Shown piece after piece: positions 1-8,999 of a stretch of DNA of 64,000 bases; positions within the stretch are counted from its first letter, which is position 1; each line of letters opens with the position of its first letter. The position numbers and the translations under genes were made by a program. The stretch spans positions 18,593 through 82,592 of the forward strand of contig NZ_JBKBQG010000017.1 of NCBI RefSeq assembly GCF_046292825.1, given 5' to 3'. The stretch is from Salinarimonas sp046292825. GTDB lineage: Bacteria; Pseudomonadota; Alphaproteobacteria; Rhizobiales; Beijerinckiaceae. The notes under the pieces were generated by a model. The model did no database searches, was not told where the DNA came from, and saw only the letters and a program-made list of their open reading frames with translations.

Positions 1-778
1 CCTCGGCGTCGAGCCCGACGAACCAGCGCCAGTCCTGGTCCTCGATCTCGACCATCGGCTCGACCCGCGCCTCGATCCCCATGAGGTGGCGCAGGAAGAT
101 CTCGATCGCGCGCGCGAGCCCGGCCCGCGCCTTCTGCGCCGCGCCGATCGCCATCGCCATGGTGTGGGCGTCCGAGCGGCTCCAATAGGTCCAGGCATTG
201 CCGTCGTCCATCACGTCGAGCTCGTCGGCGAGGGACTTGTCGAGCATGGCGACGAGGGGCGAGACCGGGGCGCGGCCCTCGAATTCCTCGATGAGTTCGG
301 CATCCGCGAGGATCGCCCCGCCGTCGCCGGTCGAGACGCGCTGGGGGCGGAAGAAGAGCTCGGCCGCGCGCAGGACGTAAGGGTCGTCGCAGCCGTCGAG
401 CGCGTTGCGCAGGATCAGATGCAGGAGCTGGTTCAGGAAGAGCGGCGGCACGACGGCGCCCGTCCGCACGAGCGAGAGCCAGGCCGCCTCGATCGAGCCC
501 GCGGCGACGAGCCGGTCGCGATAATCGACGAAGAAGGTCCAGTTCTCCCGCGCGTCCGGATCGGCGATCGCGGCGATCTCGTCCGGCGAGACCGTGCGGC
601 GGGGGCTCTCGAGGAGGCTCGCATGGAGCGCGCGCTCGGCCGGGCAGGCCTCCTCCGGGGGCAGGATCTCGGGGCGCGCGAGATAGGCGGTGAGGAGCTC
701 GTCCGTCACGGCGAGCGTGCCGTCCGGCAGCCGGCGGGTGAGGTGGTGTCCGCTCGAGACCCAGAACTCGCGGCTCAT
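1..778 (-). CDS. DUF6352 family protein (C-terminus off left edge)
   Basis: The reverse strand from an ATG at 778 gives about 259 residues (MSREFWVSSGHHLTRRL...) before the window edge, so the C-terminus is missing. I recognise it as the uncharacterised DUF6352 family; no catalytic motif, signal peptide or membrane segment is visible. Its ATG overlaps the stop of the preceding gene (ATGA at 775-778), so translation is probably coupled. It is the third gene of an operon with a lipoate-ligase-like protein and a DUF6505 protein. The function is unknown. The family name comes from memory of the sequence pattern and needs a profile search. Confidence 0.75.
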   Translation of the reverse strand, partial: MSREFWVSSGHHLTRRLPDGTLAVTDELLTAYLARPEILPPEEACPAERALHASLLESPRRTVSPDEIAAIADPDARENWTFFVDYRDRLVAAGSIEAAWLSLVRTGAVVPPLFLNQLLHLILRNALDGCDDPYVLRAAELFFRPQRVSTGDGGAILADAELIEEFEGRAPVSPLVAMLDKSLADELDVMDDGNAWTYWSRSDAHTMAMAIGAAQKARAGLARAIEIFLRHLMGIEARVEPMVEIEDQDWRWFVGLDAE

Positions 779-1332
779 CGCTCGCTCCCGTCCTTCATGA
801 GACCCAACAGGTCGACATGTTCCTCCACTTCGTCCTCGCTCTCGACGACTATGAAGGCCTTGGCGTGGCTGTACAGGCGGTCGGCGCCCGGCGCGCCGGG
901 CTCGCGATGGCGCAGCGTGCGGAACTGCTCGACGATGCGTCCGTCCTTCACGGTGCGGTGCATGGCGATGAGCGTGCCCTCGGCATGCCCCTCGCACAGG
1001 GAGGCCGCATAGGCGATCTCCTCCGCGGCGGCCGTGCGCGCGTGTTCGAGCGTCGGCGGCGCGAAGCGCTCGGCGATGTGCGCGGCGAGCGCGGCGATCG
1101 CCGCCTCGCGCTCCTCCGGGGTCGCGGGCGTCGCGACGACGAGCGTCGAGAAGCCGAGGCTGCCGACGCCGACGAAGCCCGCGCGGAAGGCCGCACGTTC
1201 CTTGTTGGAGAACGCCTCGATGTCCTTGTCCCAGAAGAGGAACGTCCCCGTCACCGCCCATTCGCCGGGCTCGGCCGGGTGCGCGAAGACGAAGGTGTCG
1301 GAGGGGTCGAGCCGGATCGTGCGCGGCAGCAT
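775..1332 (-). CDS. DUF6505 family protein
   Basis: This is a 185-residue protein starting MLPRTIRLDPSDTFVFAHPA. A longer open frame extends upstream, but it would overlap the lipoate-ligase-like gene almost entirely, so the ATG at 1332, five bases after that gene's stop, is the sensible start. The sequence fits the small uncharacterised DUF6505 family. It has no signal peptide, membrane helix or metal-binding motif that I can see. It sits between a biotin/lipoate-ligase-like gene and a DUF6352 gene with minimal spacing, which implies one transcript and a shared pathway. The biochemical role is unknown. Confidence 0.75.
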   Translation of the reverse strand: MLPRTIRLDPSDTFVFAHPAEPGEWAVTGTFLFWDKDIEAFSNKERAAFRAGFVGVGSLGFSTLVVATPATPEEREAAIAALAAHIAERFAPPTLEHARTAAAEEIAYAASLCEGHAEGTLIAMHRTVKDGRIVEQFRTLRHREPGAPGADRLYSHAKAFIVVESEDEVEEHVDLLGLMKDGSER

Positions 1333-1337
1333 CGGGC

Positions 1338-2084
1338 TCACAGGCGCGGCCCCCGACGCGTCTCGTCGTACCAGGCGGGCGCGGCGAGCGCGGGCAGGAG
1401 CGCGCGTCGCTCGGCGCCGGTGACGCCGTGGCGGTGGACGAGGAGATCGCCGTTGCCGTCGATGCCCCGCCGCTCGCCCGCCTTCTCGCGCTTGAGGCGG
1501 GCGAGATAGACGTCCGCGACCTTTCGGAAGCCGCGATTCGCCCACGCATCGACATGCACCATCAGGTGGCGCGCGAAGCTCTCGATCAGAACGCGCGGCT
1601 CCCCGAAACCCTCCTCCTCGAGCGAGGTCGAGAGCGGCATCAGCCCGCTCTCCGTCAGCGCCATGCGGGCGGCGATGAGCTGGCACCCGAAGACGAGCCA
1701 ATCGGGCACCGCGTCCTCGGGCGTCCCCTCGGGCCAGCCGAGCCGTCCGCCGCCGATCAGCGCGCCGTCGTAATGGATCGTGTCGGGCCACAGGAACTCG
1801 ACCGATTTCTCCGGCGGGCAATGGGCCGCGATGGCGTCGGCGACCGCCGCCATGCCGGCGAAGAAGGCGCGGCGCGCCGACACGAGCGGCTCCTCGGGCT
1901 CCAGCACGACGGCGAATTCGACGAGATCGTAGCGCCCGACATGGACGAGCGTGCCGGCGCCCGCTTCGCCTGCGATGGCGCAGGCATGCGCGAAGGCGTC
2001 CCCGCGCTCGCGCAGGCGCACGGGCGTGAACAGAGGCGGCAGATCGAGCGCGTCGGGCCCGCGCGCGGGTTGCGTCTGCGGCAC
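1338..2084 (-). CDS. Biotin/lipoate protein ligase-like protein
   Basis: The 248-residue product resembles the biotin/lipoate A/B ligase fold: FVVLEPEEPL-type strands, then a segment around residues 97-115 (WPDTIHYDGALIGGGRLGWP) like the LplA/BirA core that binds the acyl-adenylate, followed by a C-terminal extension of the kind annotated DUF4444. Family members would attach lipoate, octanoate or biotin to a lysine, but the target here is unknown. The usual GRGR..W motif of biotin ligases is not evident, so a non-canonical substrate or loss of activity is possible. It is the first gene of a three-gene operon and is divergent from a multi-cluster ferredoxin-like gene. Confidence 0.75.
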   Translation of the reverse strand: MPQTQPARGPDALDLPPLFTPVRLRERGDAFAHACAIAGEAGAGTLVHVGRYDLVEFAVVLEPEEPLVSARRAFFAGMAAVADAIAAHCPPEKSVEFLWPDTIHYDGALIGGGRLGWPEGTPEDAVPDWLVFGCQLIAARMALTESGLMPLSTSLEEEGFGEPRVLIESFARHLMVHVDAWANRGFRKVADVYLARLKREKAGERRGIDGNGDLLVHRHGVTGAERRALLPALAAPAWYDETRRGPRL

Positions 2085-2240
2085 GTTGGCTTTCCTCCCG
2101 TCACCGGCTTTCGGCGGACCGTCTTTGGGTCTATTCTAACATAAACCGATTTGCGACAAGAGCGACGGACGTGCCGGTGGGGTCGCGGGCACGCCGCAGC
2201 CGAAAGTCGATCCGCCTCGATCCACCGGGAAGAAGCGTCC
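2085..2240. promoter_or_regulatory. Divergent promoter region
   Basis: This 156-bp gap separates the reverse-strand lipoate-ligase-like operon from the forward ferredoxin-like gene. It holds the only AT-richer patch nearby (ctattctaacataaacc at about 2132-2148), a plausible -10 region for either direction. No clear -35/-10 pair or operator could be assigned. Confidence 0.35.
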
Positions 2241-4280
2241 GTGTCCGACACAAAGCGTATCGTTTTCGCCTGCTCGTGCGAAAAGACCATGCCGCTCGAC
2301 GAGGCCGCGCTCGCCGCCGGCTGCGGCGGGCGGCTCGAGACGGCGACCCAGCTCTGCGTCTCCGAGATCGAGCGGGTCACGGACGCGCTGATGCGCGGCG
2401 AGCGCGTCACGATCGGCTGCACCCAGGAGGCGCCGACCTTCGAGGACGCAGCCGAGGATGCCGGGCTCGAGGAGCCCGCTCTCGCCTTCGTCAACATTCG
2501 CGAGGCGGCGGGCTGGTCGCGCGAGGCGAAAGAGGCGGGGCCGAAGATGGCGGCGCTTCTCGCGGCCGCGTCCGTACCGGTCTCGCCCGTGCAGCTCGTC
2601 GCGATGGAATCGGAGGGCGTGATCCTCATCCTCGGCCGCGACGAGACCGCGATCGAGGCGGGCCGCCGCCTCGCCGATCATCTCGACGTCACCGTGATGC
2701 TGGAGCGCCCCGGCGAGATCGCGCCGCCGCGCCGGGCGGACTTCCCCGTGGTGAAGGGGCGCGTGCGCAAGGCCGCGGGGCATCTCGGCGCCTTTGCGCT
2801 CGAAATCGACGATTACGCGACCGCCGCCCCGTCCTCGCGCGCGGCGCTCCGCTTCGGCGAGGGGCGCGACGGCGCGCGCTCGGAATGCGACATCGTGCTC
2901 GATCTGCGCGGCGAGCGCCCGCTCTTTCCCGCCGACGATCTGCGTCCGGGCTATCTGCGCGCCGATCCGCGCGATCCGGCCGGCGTCGAGCGGGCGATCT
3001 ACGAGGCGCGCGACCTCGTCGGAACCTTCGACAAGCCGAAATACGTCGCCTTCGATCCGGGGCTCTGCGCCCATTCCCGCTCGAAGATCGTGGGCTGCAC
3101 GCGCTGCCTCGATCTGTGCCCGACGGGCGCGATCGCGCCCGCCGGCGATCACGTCGCGATCGATCCCCATGTCTGCGCCGGCTGCGGCCAATGCGCGGCC
3201 GCCTGCCCGACGGGGGCGGCGAGCTATGCGATGCCCAATGTCGAGACGCTCGGCGCGCGCCTGCGCACGATGCTGCGGGCCTATGCGCAAGCGGGCGGGC
3301 GCGACGCCGTCCTCCTCTTCCACGACGGCGAGCACGGCGAGCCGATGATCGACGCGCTCGCCCGCTTCGGCGACGGGCTGCCGGCGCGCGCGATCCCCGT
3401 CCAGGTGAACGAAGTCACGCAGATCGGCCCCGAGATCTTCGCCGCCGCCTTCGCCTATGGTGCGGCCGGCGCGCGGGTGCTCGTGCGCGAAAAACCGAAG
3501 CACGAGATCGTCGGGCTCGAGCGCACGCTCGCCACCGTCGAGACGATCCTCGTCGCGCTCGGCTTCGGCGAGGCGCCCGTCGGCATCGTCTCGACCGACG
3601 ATCCGGACGCGCTCGGCGCCGCCATGCGCGAGGCCTGCGCGGCGCGCGCGGGGCGGGCGGCGGCGGTGCCGGCCTCCTTCCTCGCGGTGCCGAAGAAGCG
3701 CGCGATGCTCGAACTCGCGTTTCGCGAATTGCACCGCGTCGCGCCAGCGCCCGTGCCGGTCGTCGCGCTCGAGCGGGGCGCGCCCTTCGGCGGGATCGTG
3801 GTCGACGTCGCCGGCTGCACGCTGTGCCTCGCCTGCGTCTCCGCCTGCCCGGCCGACGCGCTCTCCGACAATCCGGACCGCCCGACCGTGCGCTTCACGG
3901 AATCGAACTGCGTTCAGTGCGGATTGTGCGCGGCGACCTGTCCGGAAAAGGTGATCAGCCTCGAGCCCCGCCTCGATTTCGCCGCCTGGGCCGAGCCCAA
4001 GCGGCTGATCAAGGAGGAGGAGCCCTATCCGTGCGTCTCCTGCGGCAAGCCCTTCGGCACGCGGGCGACGATCGAGCGCGTGATGGCGAAGCTGTCGGGC
4101 ACCCATTGGATGTTCTCCGGCCCCGACGGCGAGCGCCGCTCCCGCGTCCTGCAGATGTGCGAGGATTGCCGCGTCGAGACGGTCGTCAACGACAGCTTCG
4201 ACCCGCACGAGATCGAGCGCATGAAGCCGCGCACCACGGACGATTACCTGCGCGAGCGCAAGAGCGAGACGGAGCACTGA
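2241..4280 (+). CDS. Large ferredoxin-like 4Fe-4S protein
   Basis: This is a 679-residue soluble protein. I chose the GTG at 2241 because it follows a purine-rich GGGAAGAAG and leads straight into a conserved-looking start (VSDTKRIVFACSCEKTMPLDE). Cysteines fall into four groups: C276/C286/C289/C293 (an irregular cluster), C312/315/318/322, C526/529/532/536 and C557/560/563/567. Each is followed by Pro as in bacterial 2[4Fe-4S] ferredoxins. Two further CxxC pairs near the C-terminus (PCVSCGKPF and MCEDC) look like a zinc or rubredoxin-like site. Four clusters imply an electron hub, probably for a redox enzyme encoded elsewhere. It lies divergent to the DUF6505/DUF6352 genes; I recall similar groupings near formate-dehydrogenase-like genes, but none is in view. 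Confidence 0.85.
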   Translation: MSDTKRIVFACSCEKTMPLDEAALAAGCGGRLETATQLCVSEIERVTDALMRGERVTIGCTQEAPTFEDAAEDAGLEEPALAFVNIREAAGWSREAKEAGPKMAALLAAASVPVSPVQLVAMESEGVILILGRDETAIEAGRRLADHLDVTVMLERPGEIAPPRRADFPVVKGRVRKAAGHLGAFALEIDDYATAAPSSRAALRFGEGRDGARSECDIVLDLRGERPLFPADDLRPGYLRADPRDPAGVERAIYEARDLVGTFDKPKYVAFDPGLCAHSRSKIVGCTRCLDLCPTGAIAPAGDHVAIDPHVCAGCGQCAAACPTGAASYAMPNVETLGARLRTMLRAYAQAGGRDAVLLFHDGEHGEPMIDALARFGDGLPARAIPVQVNEVTQIGPEIFAAAFAYGAAGARVLVREKPKHEIVGLERTLATVETILVALGFGEAPVGIVSTDDPDALGAAMREACAARAGRAAAVPASFLAVPKKRAMLELAFRELHRVAPAPVPVVALERGAPFGGIVVDVAGCTLCLACVSACPADALSDNPDRPTVRFTESNCVQCGLCAATCPEKVISLEPRLDFAAWAEPKRLIKEEEPYPCVSCGKPFGTRATIERVMAKLSGTHWMFSGPDGERRSRVLQMCEDCRVETVVNDSFDPHEIERMKPRTTDDYLRERKSETEH

Positions 4281-4369
4281 AGCCGGCGGCGGCATGACGC
4301 GCCGCCGCGCCCGAACGCCTCGCCCGCCGCGCCGTTGACCCTCCTCGACGACCCACCGAGGAGGCGATC

Positions 4370-5188
4370 TTGGGTGAGACCGGCATCAGGCTCGATCTGA
4401 CGGGCCAGACGGCGATCGTGACGGGCGCGTCTTCCGGCATCGGCGCGGGGATCGCGCGGCTGTTCGGGCGCGCCGGCGCGAACGTCGTGATCAATTACCG
4501 ATCGAGCGAGGACGGCGCGCGCGAGACGCTCCGCGCGATCGAGGATGCGGGCGGCACGGGCCGCATCGTGCAGGCGGACGTGTCGCAGGAGGGCGACGTG
4601 AAGCGCCTGTTCGAGGAGGCGTGCGACGCCTTCGGCACCGTCCACGTGCTCATCGCCAATGCCGGCCTCCAGCGCGACGCGCCCGCCCACGAGATGAGCC
4701 TCGCGGATTGGAAGACCGTTCTCGACGTCAACCTCACCGGCCAGTTCCTCTGCGCGCGCGAGGCGATCCGGCTGTTTCGCGCGCGAGGCCCGGTGCCGGA
4801 GGTATGCCCGGCGCTCGGCAAGATCGTGTGCATCTCCTCCGTCCACCAGTTCATCCCCTGGTCGGGGCGCGTGAACTATGCGGCGTCGAAGGGCGGACTC
4901 CTCCTGATGATGCAGTCGCTCGCGCAGGAATATGCGGGGGAGAAGATCCGCATCAACGCCATCGCGCCCGGCGCGATCAAGACCGCCATCAACCGCTCCT
5001 CCTGGGACGACCCGGCCGAGCGCGAAAAGCTCCTGGATCTCATCCCCTATGGCCGCATCGGCGAGAGCGAGGACGTCGCCCGCGCAGCCCTGTGGCTCGC
5101 GAGCGACGCCAGCGACTACGTCACCGGCGAGACGCTGGTGGTGGACGGCGGAATGGCGCTCTATCCGGGGTTCCGGGAGGGAGGGTGA
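4370..5188 (+). CDS. SDR family oxidoreductase (glucose 1-dehydrogenase-like)
   Basis: This classical short-chain dehydrogenase has 272 residues. The TTG start at 4370 is supported by a GAGGAG ribosome site at 4359-4364. It shows the Rossmann motif TGASSGIG (residues 18-25), NAG, catalytic Ser at 156-157 and YAASK (Y170, K174), and a C-terminal VDGGMALYPGF. RSSEDGA after the second strand suggests NADP preference. It most resembles glucose 1-dehydrogenase/3-oxoacyl-ACP-reductase-like SDRs, but substrate cannot be assigned from sequence. It stands alone between the ferredoxin-like gene and a type A repeat. Confidence 0.85.
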   Translation: MGETGIRLDLTGQTAIVTGASSGIGAGIARLFGRAGANVVINYRSSEDGARETLRAIEDAGGTGRIVQADVSQEGDVKRLFEEACDAFGTVHVLIANAGLQRDAPAHEMSLADWKTVLDVNLTGQFLCAREAIRLFRARGPVPEVCPALGKIVCISSVHQFIPWSGRVNYAASKGGLLLMMQSLAQEYAGEKIRINAIAPGAIKTAINRSSWDDPAEREKLLDLIPYGRIGESEDVARAALWLASDASDYVTGETLVVDGGMALYPGFREGG

Positions 5189-5282
5189 CGCCCCCCGCCA
5201 AGGCGAGGGACGTCCGTCGCGCTCCCTCGCTTTCGCTCGAGAAGCCTCTCCTTTCCCGGAGAGCTCGTACAATCTCCAAGGG

Positions 5283-5462
5283 TTGTCATCCCGGGCCGCG
5301 AAGCGGACCCGGGACCCATACGCTCCACGACCGCACGAGCGCGCATGCCGCGCTCGCTGCGCTACTTTGGAGCGTCGCTCGTCGGAGAAACGCAGCCTAC
5401 AGGCTGCGACTGAGACGTGGTGGTTATGGGTCCCGGATCGCCTTCGGCGTCCGGGATGACAC
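5283..5462. repeat. Dispersed repeat family A, copy 1
   Basis: A roughly 180-bp intergenic element begins tgtcatcccggg and ends cccgggatgac-like (ccgggatgacac), so its ends are inverted repeats. It is nearly the reverse complement of the copies at 42558 and 52758, sharing the aaacgcagcctacaggctg block and the gggtcccgg borders. It fills the gap between two convergent genes. Confidence 0.85.
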
Positions 5463-5480
5463 CCCAAACGATGCAGTTTT

Positions 5481-7256
5481 CTATGGGGCCGGACGTCCGT
5501 CGCGCTCCTCCTCGGACAGGAGGGCGATGCGCTCCGGGGCGTGGAGGGCCAGCGTGGTGCCGGGGCCGGGGCCGAAGCGGTGGACGTAGAAGGCGGCGCT
5601 CTCGGCGGGGCTCATCACGGGGGAGGGGGCGGAGAGGATCCGCGTCTCGCCCGACGCGCCGATCCAGTCGATATGACGGTGGCCGTGCATCACGACGATG
5701 CGGCGCCCGAGCGGCTGCAGGAGGCGCACGAACGAGCTCGCGTTGATGAGCGCGGTCCCGATCCGCGCCGCGAAGCGCACGGCCTTGGGGAATTCCACCA
5801 CGTGGTGGTGCAGCGCGACGAGGAAGCGCGCCTTGGGGAACTCGCGCGTCGCGGTCACGAGGTCGCGGCTCTGCTCGGCCGAGATCAGCCCGAGCGCGTT
5901 CGTGAAGGAGAAATGCGTCTCGGCGTTCGAGTTGAGGAGGATCACGCCGAGCCCGTCCGGCCGCTCGGGCGGCAGCACCATGGGGAAGATCTGGTCCCAG
6001 AGGGCGCCGAGCCGCAGCGAAAGCGCGTAGCTCCCCGTCTCCGCGAAGTCGCGCATCGCCTCGCGATGGGGCTCGAGCGCGGTCTCCAGCGTCTGGTCGA
6101 AGCGGCCGGTGTCGCGGTCGATCACGAGAACGCGCTCGCCCTGGATCGCGGCGATGGCCGAGAGCATGCGCATCTGGCGCAGCGTCTTGCCGGTGCTCGT
6201 CGGCAATTCGAGGCGGGCCGGGTTGGCGCGGTCCACGACGTTGAGATCGTGGTTGCCGGGGATCACGAGGGTGCGCGCGAGGAGCTCGGGATAGGCGCCG
6301 AGCGCCTCGTGGAAGGCGGCCCATTCGGTCGAGCGGCCGCCATCGGTCATGTCCCCGCTCATCAGGACGAGGTCGACCGGCCGCGCCGCGTGCGCCTGCG
6401 CGAGACGGGCGAGCGCTCGGGCGACCCGCTCGTTGCCGCGCGGCCCCGAGCGCCCGGCCTCGAGACGGAACTCGTAGGGGCCGCCGACGGCGTGGAGATC
6501 GGTCAGATGCGCGACGCGCCAGGTCTTGGCCCCCTCCGGGGGATCGTCGTCGAAACGGTCGAGCGCGCGCGCGGGCGGCATCGTCGCGTCGGCAAGGCTC
6601 CAGAACAGGGAGGCGGCGGCGAGGAAGATCCCGATGATGACGACGCTGTTCGCCAAGGTCGGCACGATCAGGCGCTGGGGGAAGCGCAGGTCGAAGAAGT
6701 TGCCCGCCCAGCGCGATGACGGCCAGGCGAGGGAGACGATCCAGATCGCGAGCACGCACACGATCAGCCCGGCCGTCGCCGTGGCGAGCGAATGGAGATG
6801 GGCGCGCGTCCCCGGCGCGAGGCGCGAGGGCACGATCCGCTCGCCGAGATGGCGCAGGCTCTCGCGGAAGAGGACGTAGACCGGCTGGACGACGAGCGAG
6901 ATCAACGACCAGAAGCTGCGCTCCGTCGTGCGGTAGAGCGGGCGGCCGCCGAACCAGGCGAGCGCGAGGGCGAGCGCGAGCGTCACCACGGGCGCGAGAT
7001 CGGAGACGATCTCGGCCGAGCGCCGGGACAGGAGCCCGTACCAGCCCGTGATGAGGAGCGGCGCGAGCCCCAGCAGCACCGCCGGAAAGACGATCATGAT
7101 GACGAGGGCGAGCGCGAGCTTCAGGAAGTTGAGCTCGACGATCATGCTCCCCGCGATCGCGAGGAGCGAACGGTGCCGCGGGCTCGACGCGTCGTCCTCG
7201 ACGTCGCCGCGGCGCGGATCGATGATGAAGCGGTCTTGGCCGGCTCGCTCGGGCAC
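5481..7256 (-). CDS. Membrane-anchored metallophosphoesterase
   Basis: This is a 591-residue protein with about five hydrophobic helices in the first 240 residues and a calcineurin-like phosphoesterase domain after that. The metal-binding series is clear: LTDLHAVG, GDMTDGG, GNHDLN, ALHHHVVEFP and GHRH. The catalytic domain is probably cytoplasmic or periplasmic beside the membrane; the substrate is unknown. The GTG at 7256 gives the longest product, but an ATG at 7145 (MIVELNFLK), right before the first helix, is an equally plausible start. It may be co-transcribed with the leucyltransferase gene upstream. Confidence 0.8.
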   Translation of the reverse strand: MPERAGQDRFIIDPRRGDVEDDASSPRHRSLLAIAGSMIVELNFLKLALALVIMIVFPAVLLGLAPLLITGWYGLLSRRSAEIVSDLAPVVTLALALALAWFGGRPLYRTTERSFWSLISLVVQPVYVLFRESLRHLGERIVPSRLAPGTRAHLHSLATATAGLIVCVLAIWIVSLAWPSSRWAGNFFDLRFPQRLIVPTLANSVVIIGIFLAAASLFWSLADATMPPARALDRFDDDPPEGAKTWRVAHLTDLHAVGGPYEFRLEAGRSGPRGNERVARALARLAQAHAARPVDLVLMSGDMTDGGRSTEWAAFHEALGAYPELLARTLVIPGNHDLNVVDRANPARLELPTSTGKTLRQMRMLSAIAAIQGERVLVIDRDTGRFDQTLETALEPHREAMRDFAETGSYALSLRLGALWDQIFPMVLPPERPDGLGVILLNSNAETHFSFTNALGLISAEQSRDLVTATREFPKARFLVALHHHVVEFPKAVRFAARIGTALINASSFVRLLQPLGRRIVVMHGHRHIDWIGASGETRILSAPSPVMSPAESAAFYVHRFGPGPGTTLALHAPERIALLSEEERDGRPAP

Positions 7257-7331
7257 GCGTCGAGATGATCCTCTGCGGGTCGCGAGAAGGTGCCCCGTGA
7301 GGCCCGGCGGAGCAAGCGCAATCGCGCGGGC

Positions 7332-8081
7332 TCAGGTGTCGAAGCGCACCCAACCCTGCGGCATCAGCCGCTCCTGGGGCAGGAAGCGCGCCTTGTAGGC
7401 CATCTTGCGCGAGCCCTCGACCCAATAGCCGAGATAGACGTAAGGCAGCCCCATCGCATGGGCGCGGGCGATGTGGTCGAGGATCACGAAGCTGCCGAGC
7501 GAGCGGTCGGACAGCTCGGGATCGTAGAACGAATAGACCATGGACAGGCCGTCCGCGAGGACGTCGGTCAGGCAGGTCGCGACGAGCGGCCCGGTGCCGC
7601 GCCCGTTGATCCCGCTGTCGGGCCCGCGGCGGCGATATTCGACGAGACGCGTGTCGATGTGGCTGTCCTCGATCATCATCGCGTAATCGAGAACGGTCAT
7701 GTCGATCATGCCGCCGTCGGAATGGCGGCTGTCGAGATAGCGGCGGAAGAGGGTGTACTGCTCGGAGCTCGGCTGATTCGGCCCGAGCGCGCCGATCAGG
7801 TCCCGATTCGCCTTGAGCACCCGGCGGAAGCTCGCGGAGGGGGCGAACTCCGCCACCGGCACGCGCACCGAGACGCAGGCCCGGCAGGTCTCGCAGGCGG
7901 GGCGGTAGGCGATCGTCTGCGAGCGGCGAAACCCGCCATGGGTGAGGATGTCGTTGAGCTCGCCCGCGCGGCGCCCAACGAGATGGGTGAAGACCTTCCG
8001 CTCCTCCTTGCCGGGCAGGTAGGGGCAGGGGGAGGGCGCCGTCAGGAAGAATTGCGGCGTATCGCGGGAATGGCTGGTCAC
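7332..8081 (-). CDS. bpt: Aspartate/glutamate leucyltransferase
   Basis: The product (249 residues, the usual length) transfers leucine from Leu-tRNA to proteins with N-terminal Asp or Glu, marking them for ClpS/ClpAP in the bacterial N-end rule pathway. The N-terminal ATE domain shows PCPYLPGKEERKVFTHL and the cysteine set PACETCRACVSVRVPV (around residues 59-70). The C-terminal GNAT-like domain includes DGLSMVYSFYDPE and YLGYWVEGSRKMAYKARF. All these match the Bpt family well. A type B repeat lies upstream. Confidence 0.93.
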   Translation of the reverse strand: MTSHSRDTPQFFLTAPSPCPYLPGKEERKVFTHLVGRRAGELNDILTHGGFRRSQTIAYRPACETCRACVSVRVPVAEFAPSASFRRVLKANRDLIGALGPNQPSSEQYTLFRRYLDSRHSDGGMIDMTVLDYAMMIEDSHIDTRLVEYRRRGPDSGINGRGTGPLVATCLTDVLADGLSMVYSFYDPELSDRSLGSFVILDHIARAHAMGLPYVYLGYWVEGSRKMAYKARFLPQERLMPQGWVRFDT

Positions 8082-8278
8082 GCTCGTCTCACCTCGCGGC
8101 CGGGCGGCCGGGCTCGTCTGTCATGAGGATAGCACCGGCTGCGCCGACGACAATGATCGCGGCCGTTGAAATCGCTGCCCGCGAGGGCGGTTTTTTGGCG
8201 CGCTGCGGCGTGACGCAGGGGAAGAGGCGGCGGAGCGCGAGGCCTTGCCCCGCCTGAACGGGGGGCTGAAGCCACCCC

Positions 8279-8472
8279 GTGTCATCCCCGGCCGGAGCAC
8301 GCACAGCGTGCGCAGGGGAAGGGGACCCACCACAGGAAGGCGCTTGCGGAGCAAGCTCTCGCGCCGCCGACCAGGCGGCTCGTCGCCGCAATTATCGTGT
8401 GCTCCGCACACATCTTTGCGCTGGGTCCCCTTCCCCTGCGCACGCTTTGCGTGCTTCGGCCGGGGATGACAC
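8279..8472. repeat. Dispersed repeat family B, copy 1
   Basis: This is a 194-bp element with near-perfect terminal inverted repeats (GTGTCATCCCCGGCCG at the left, its complement at the right). Inside are nested inverted segments, such as ggggaaggggaccca against tgggtccccttcccc. It occupies most of the 415-bp gap 8082-8496; the remainder of that gap holds no gene that I can support. Confidence 0.87.
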
Positions 8473-8496
8473 CCTGGTGCTGGTTCTCGAATTCCC

Positions 8497-8988
8497 TTAC
8501 GCCGCGTCGGCGCGCACGACGACGATGTCGACGAGAAGGTCGTGGCCGAGGCGCCGGTCGGAGCGGGCGAAGCCGATCACGACGTCGATCACCCAGAGGA
8601 GGAAGGTCGAGGCTGCGAGCCAGAACAGGAGCGCGTGCACGCCCGCGGTGAGCACGTCGACGCGCTTCGGCGAGGCCGCGCGCAGGACCCTGAGGCCCGT
8701 GAGCCGCATGCCGATCGTCGCCTGGTTGGCGCCCCCGACGGTCATCGCGCTGTAGAGGAGGCCGACGCCGGGCACCAGGATCGCGAACAAAGCCCAGGCG
8801 AGCCCGAAGGTGAGCACCCCGAGCACCAGGATCGCGAAGCCGAACATCATCACGAGGGCCGAGATGACGATGAAGTCGACGCAGAAGGCGACGAGCCGGC
8901 GACCCAGCACGCCGTCCGTCGCGCGGTCGTAATCGACCGGGGGGTAGATCTCGATCGCAGCATCGGAAATGCGGCGCGGCTCGTTCAC
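8497..8988 (-). CDS. RDD family membrane protein
   Basis: This is a small integral membrane protein of 163 residues with an RDD domain: R-R-L-V-A-F-C-V-D-F near residue 29 starts the first helix, followed by a second helix pair and ATIGMRLTGLRV, then a third helix (ALLFWLAASTFLLWVIDVVIG). RDD proteins are poorly characterised; some act as cation exchangers. The GTG at 8988 has a GAGGAG site seven bases upstream; the alternative GTG at 9003 would overlap the ilvA stop but lacks a good ribosome site. It is probably the last gene of an MBL hydrolase-ilvA-RDD operon. Confidence 0.85.
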   Translation of the reverse strand: MNEPRRISDAAIEIYPPVDYDRATDGVLGRRLVAFCVDFIVISALVMMFGFAILVLGVLTFGLAWALFAILVPGVGLLYSAMTVGGANQATIGMRLTGLRVLRAASPKRVDVLTAGVHALLFWLAASTFLLWVIDVVIGFARSDRRLGHDLLVDIVVVRADAA

Positions 8989-8999
8989 GTGTCGTCTCC

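Noticed and set aside
2136..4295. A 719-codon reverse-strand frame opposite the ferredoxin-like gene
   Set aside because: Antisense shadow; the forward frame has four ferredoxin cysteine sets.
8170..8215. A small stem followed by TTTTTT, resembling an intrinsic terminator on the forward strand
   Set aside because: The stem is only about four to six pairs and no forward-strand gene ends upstream of it.
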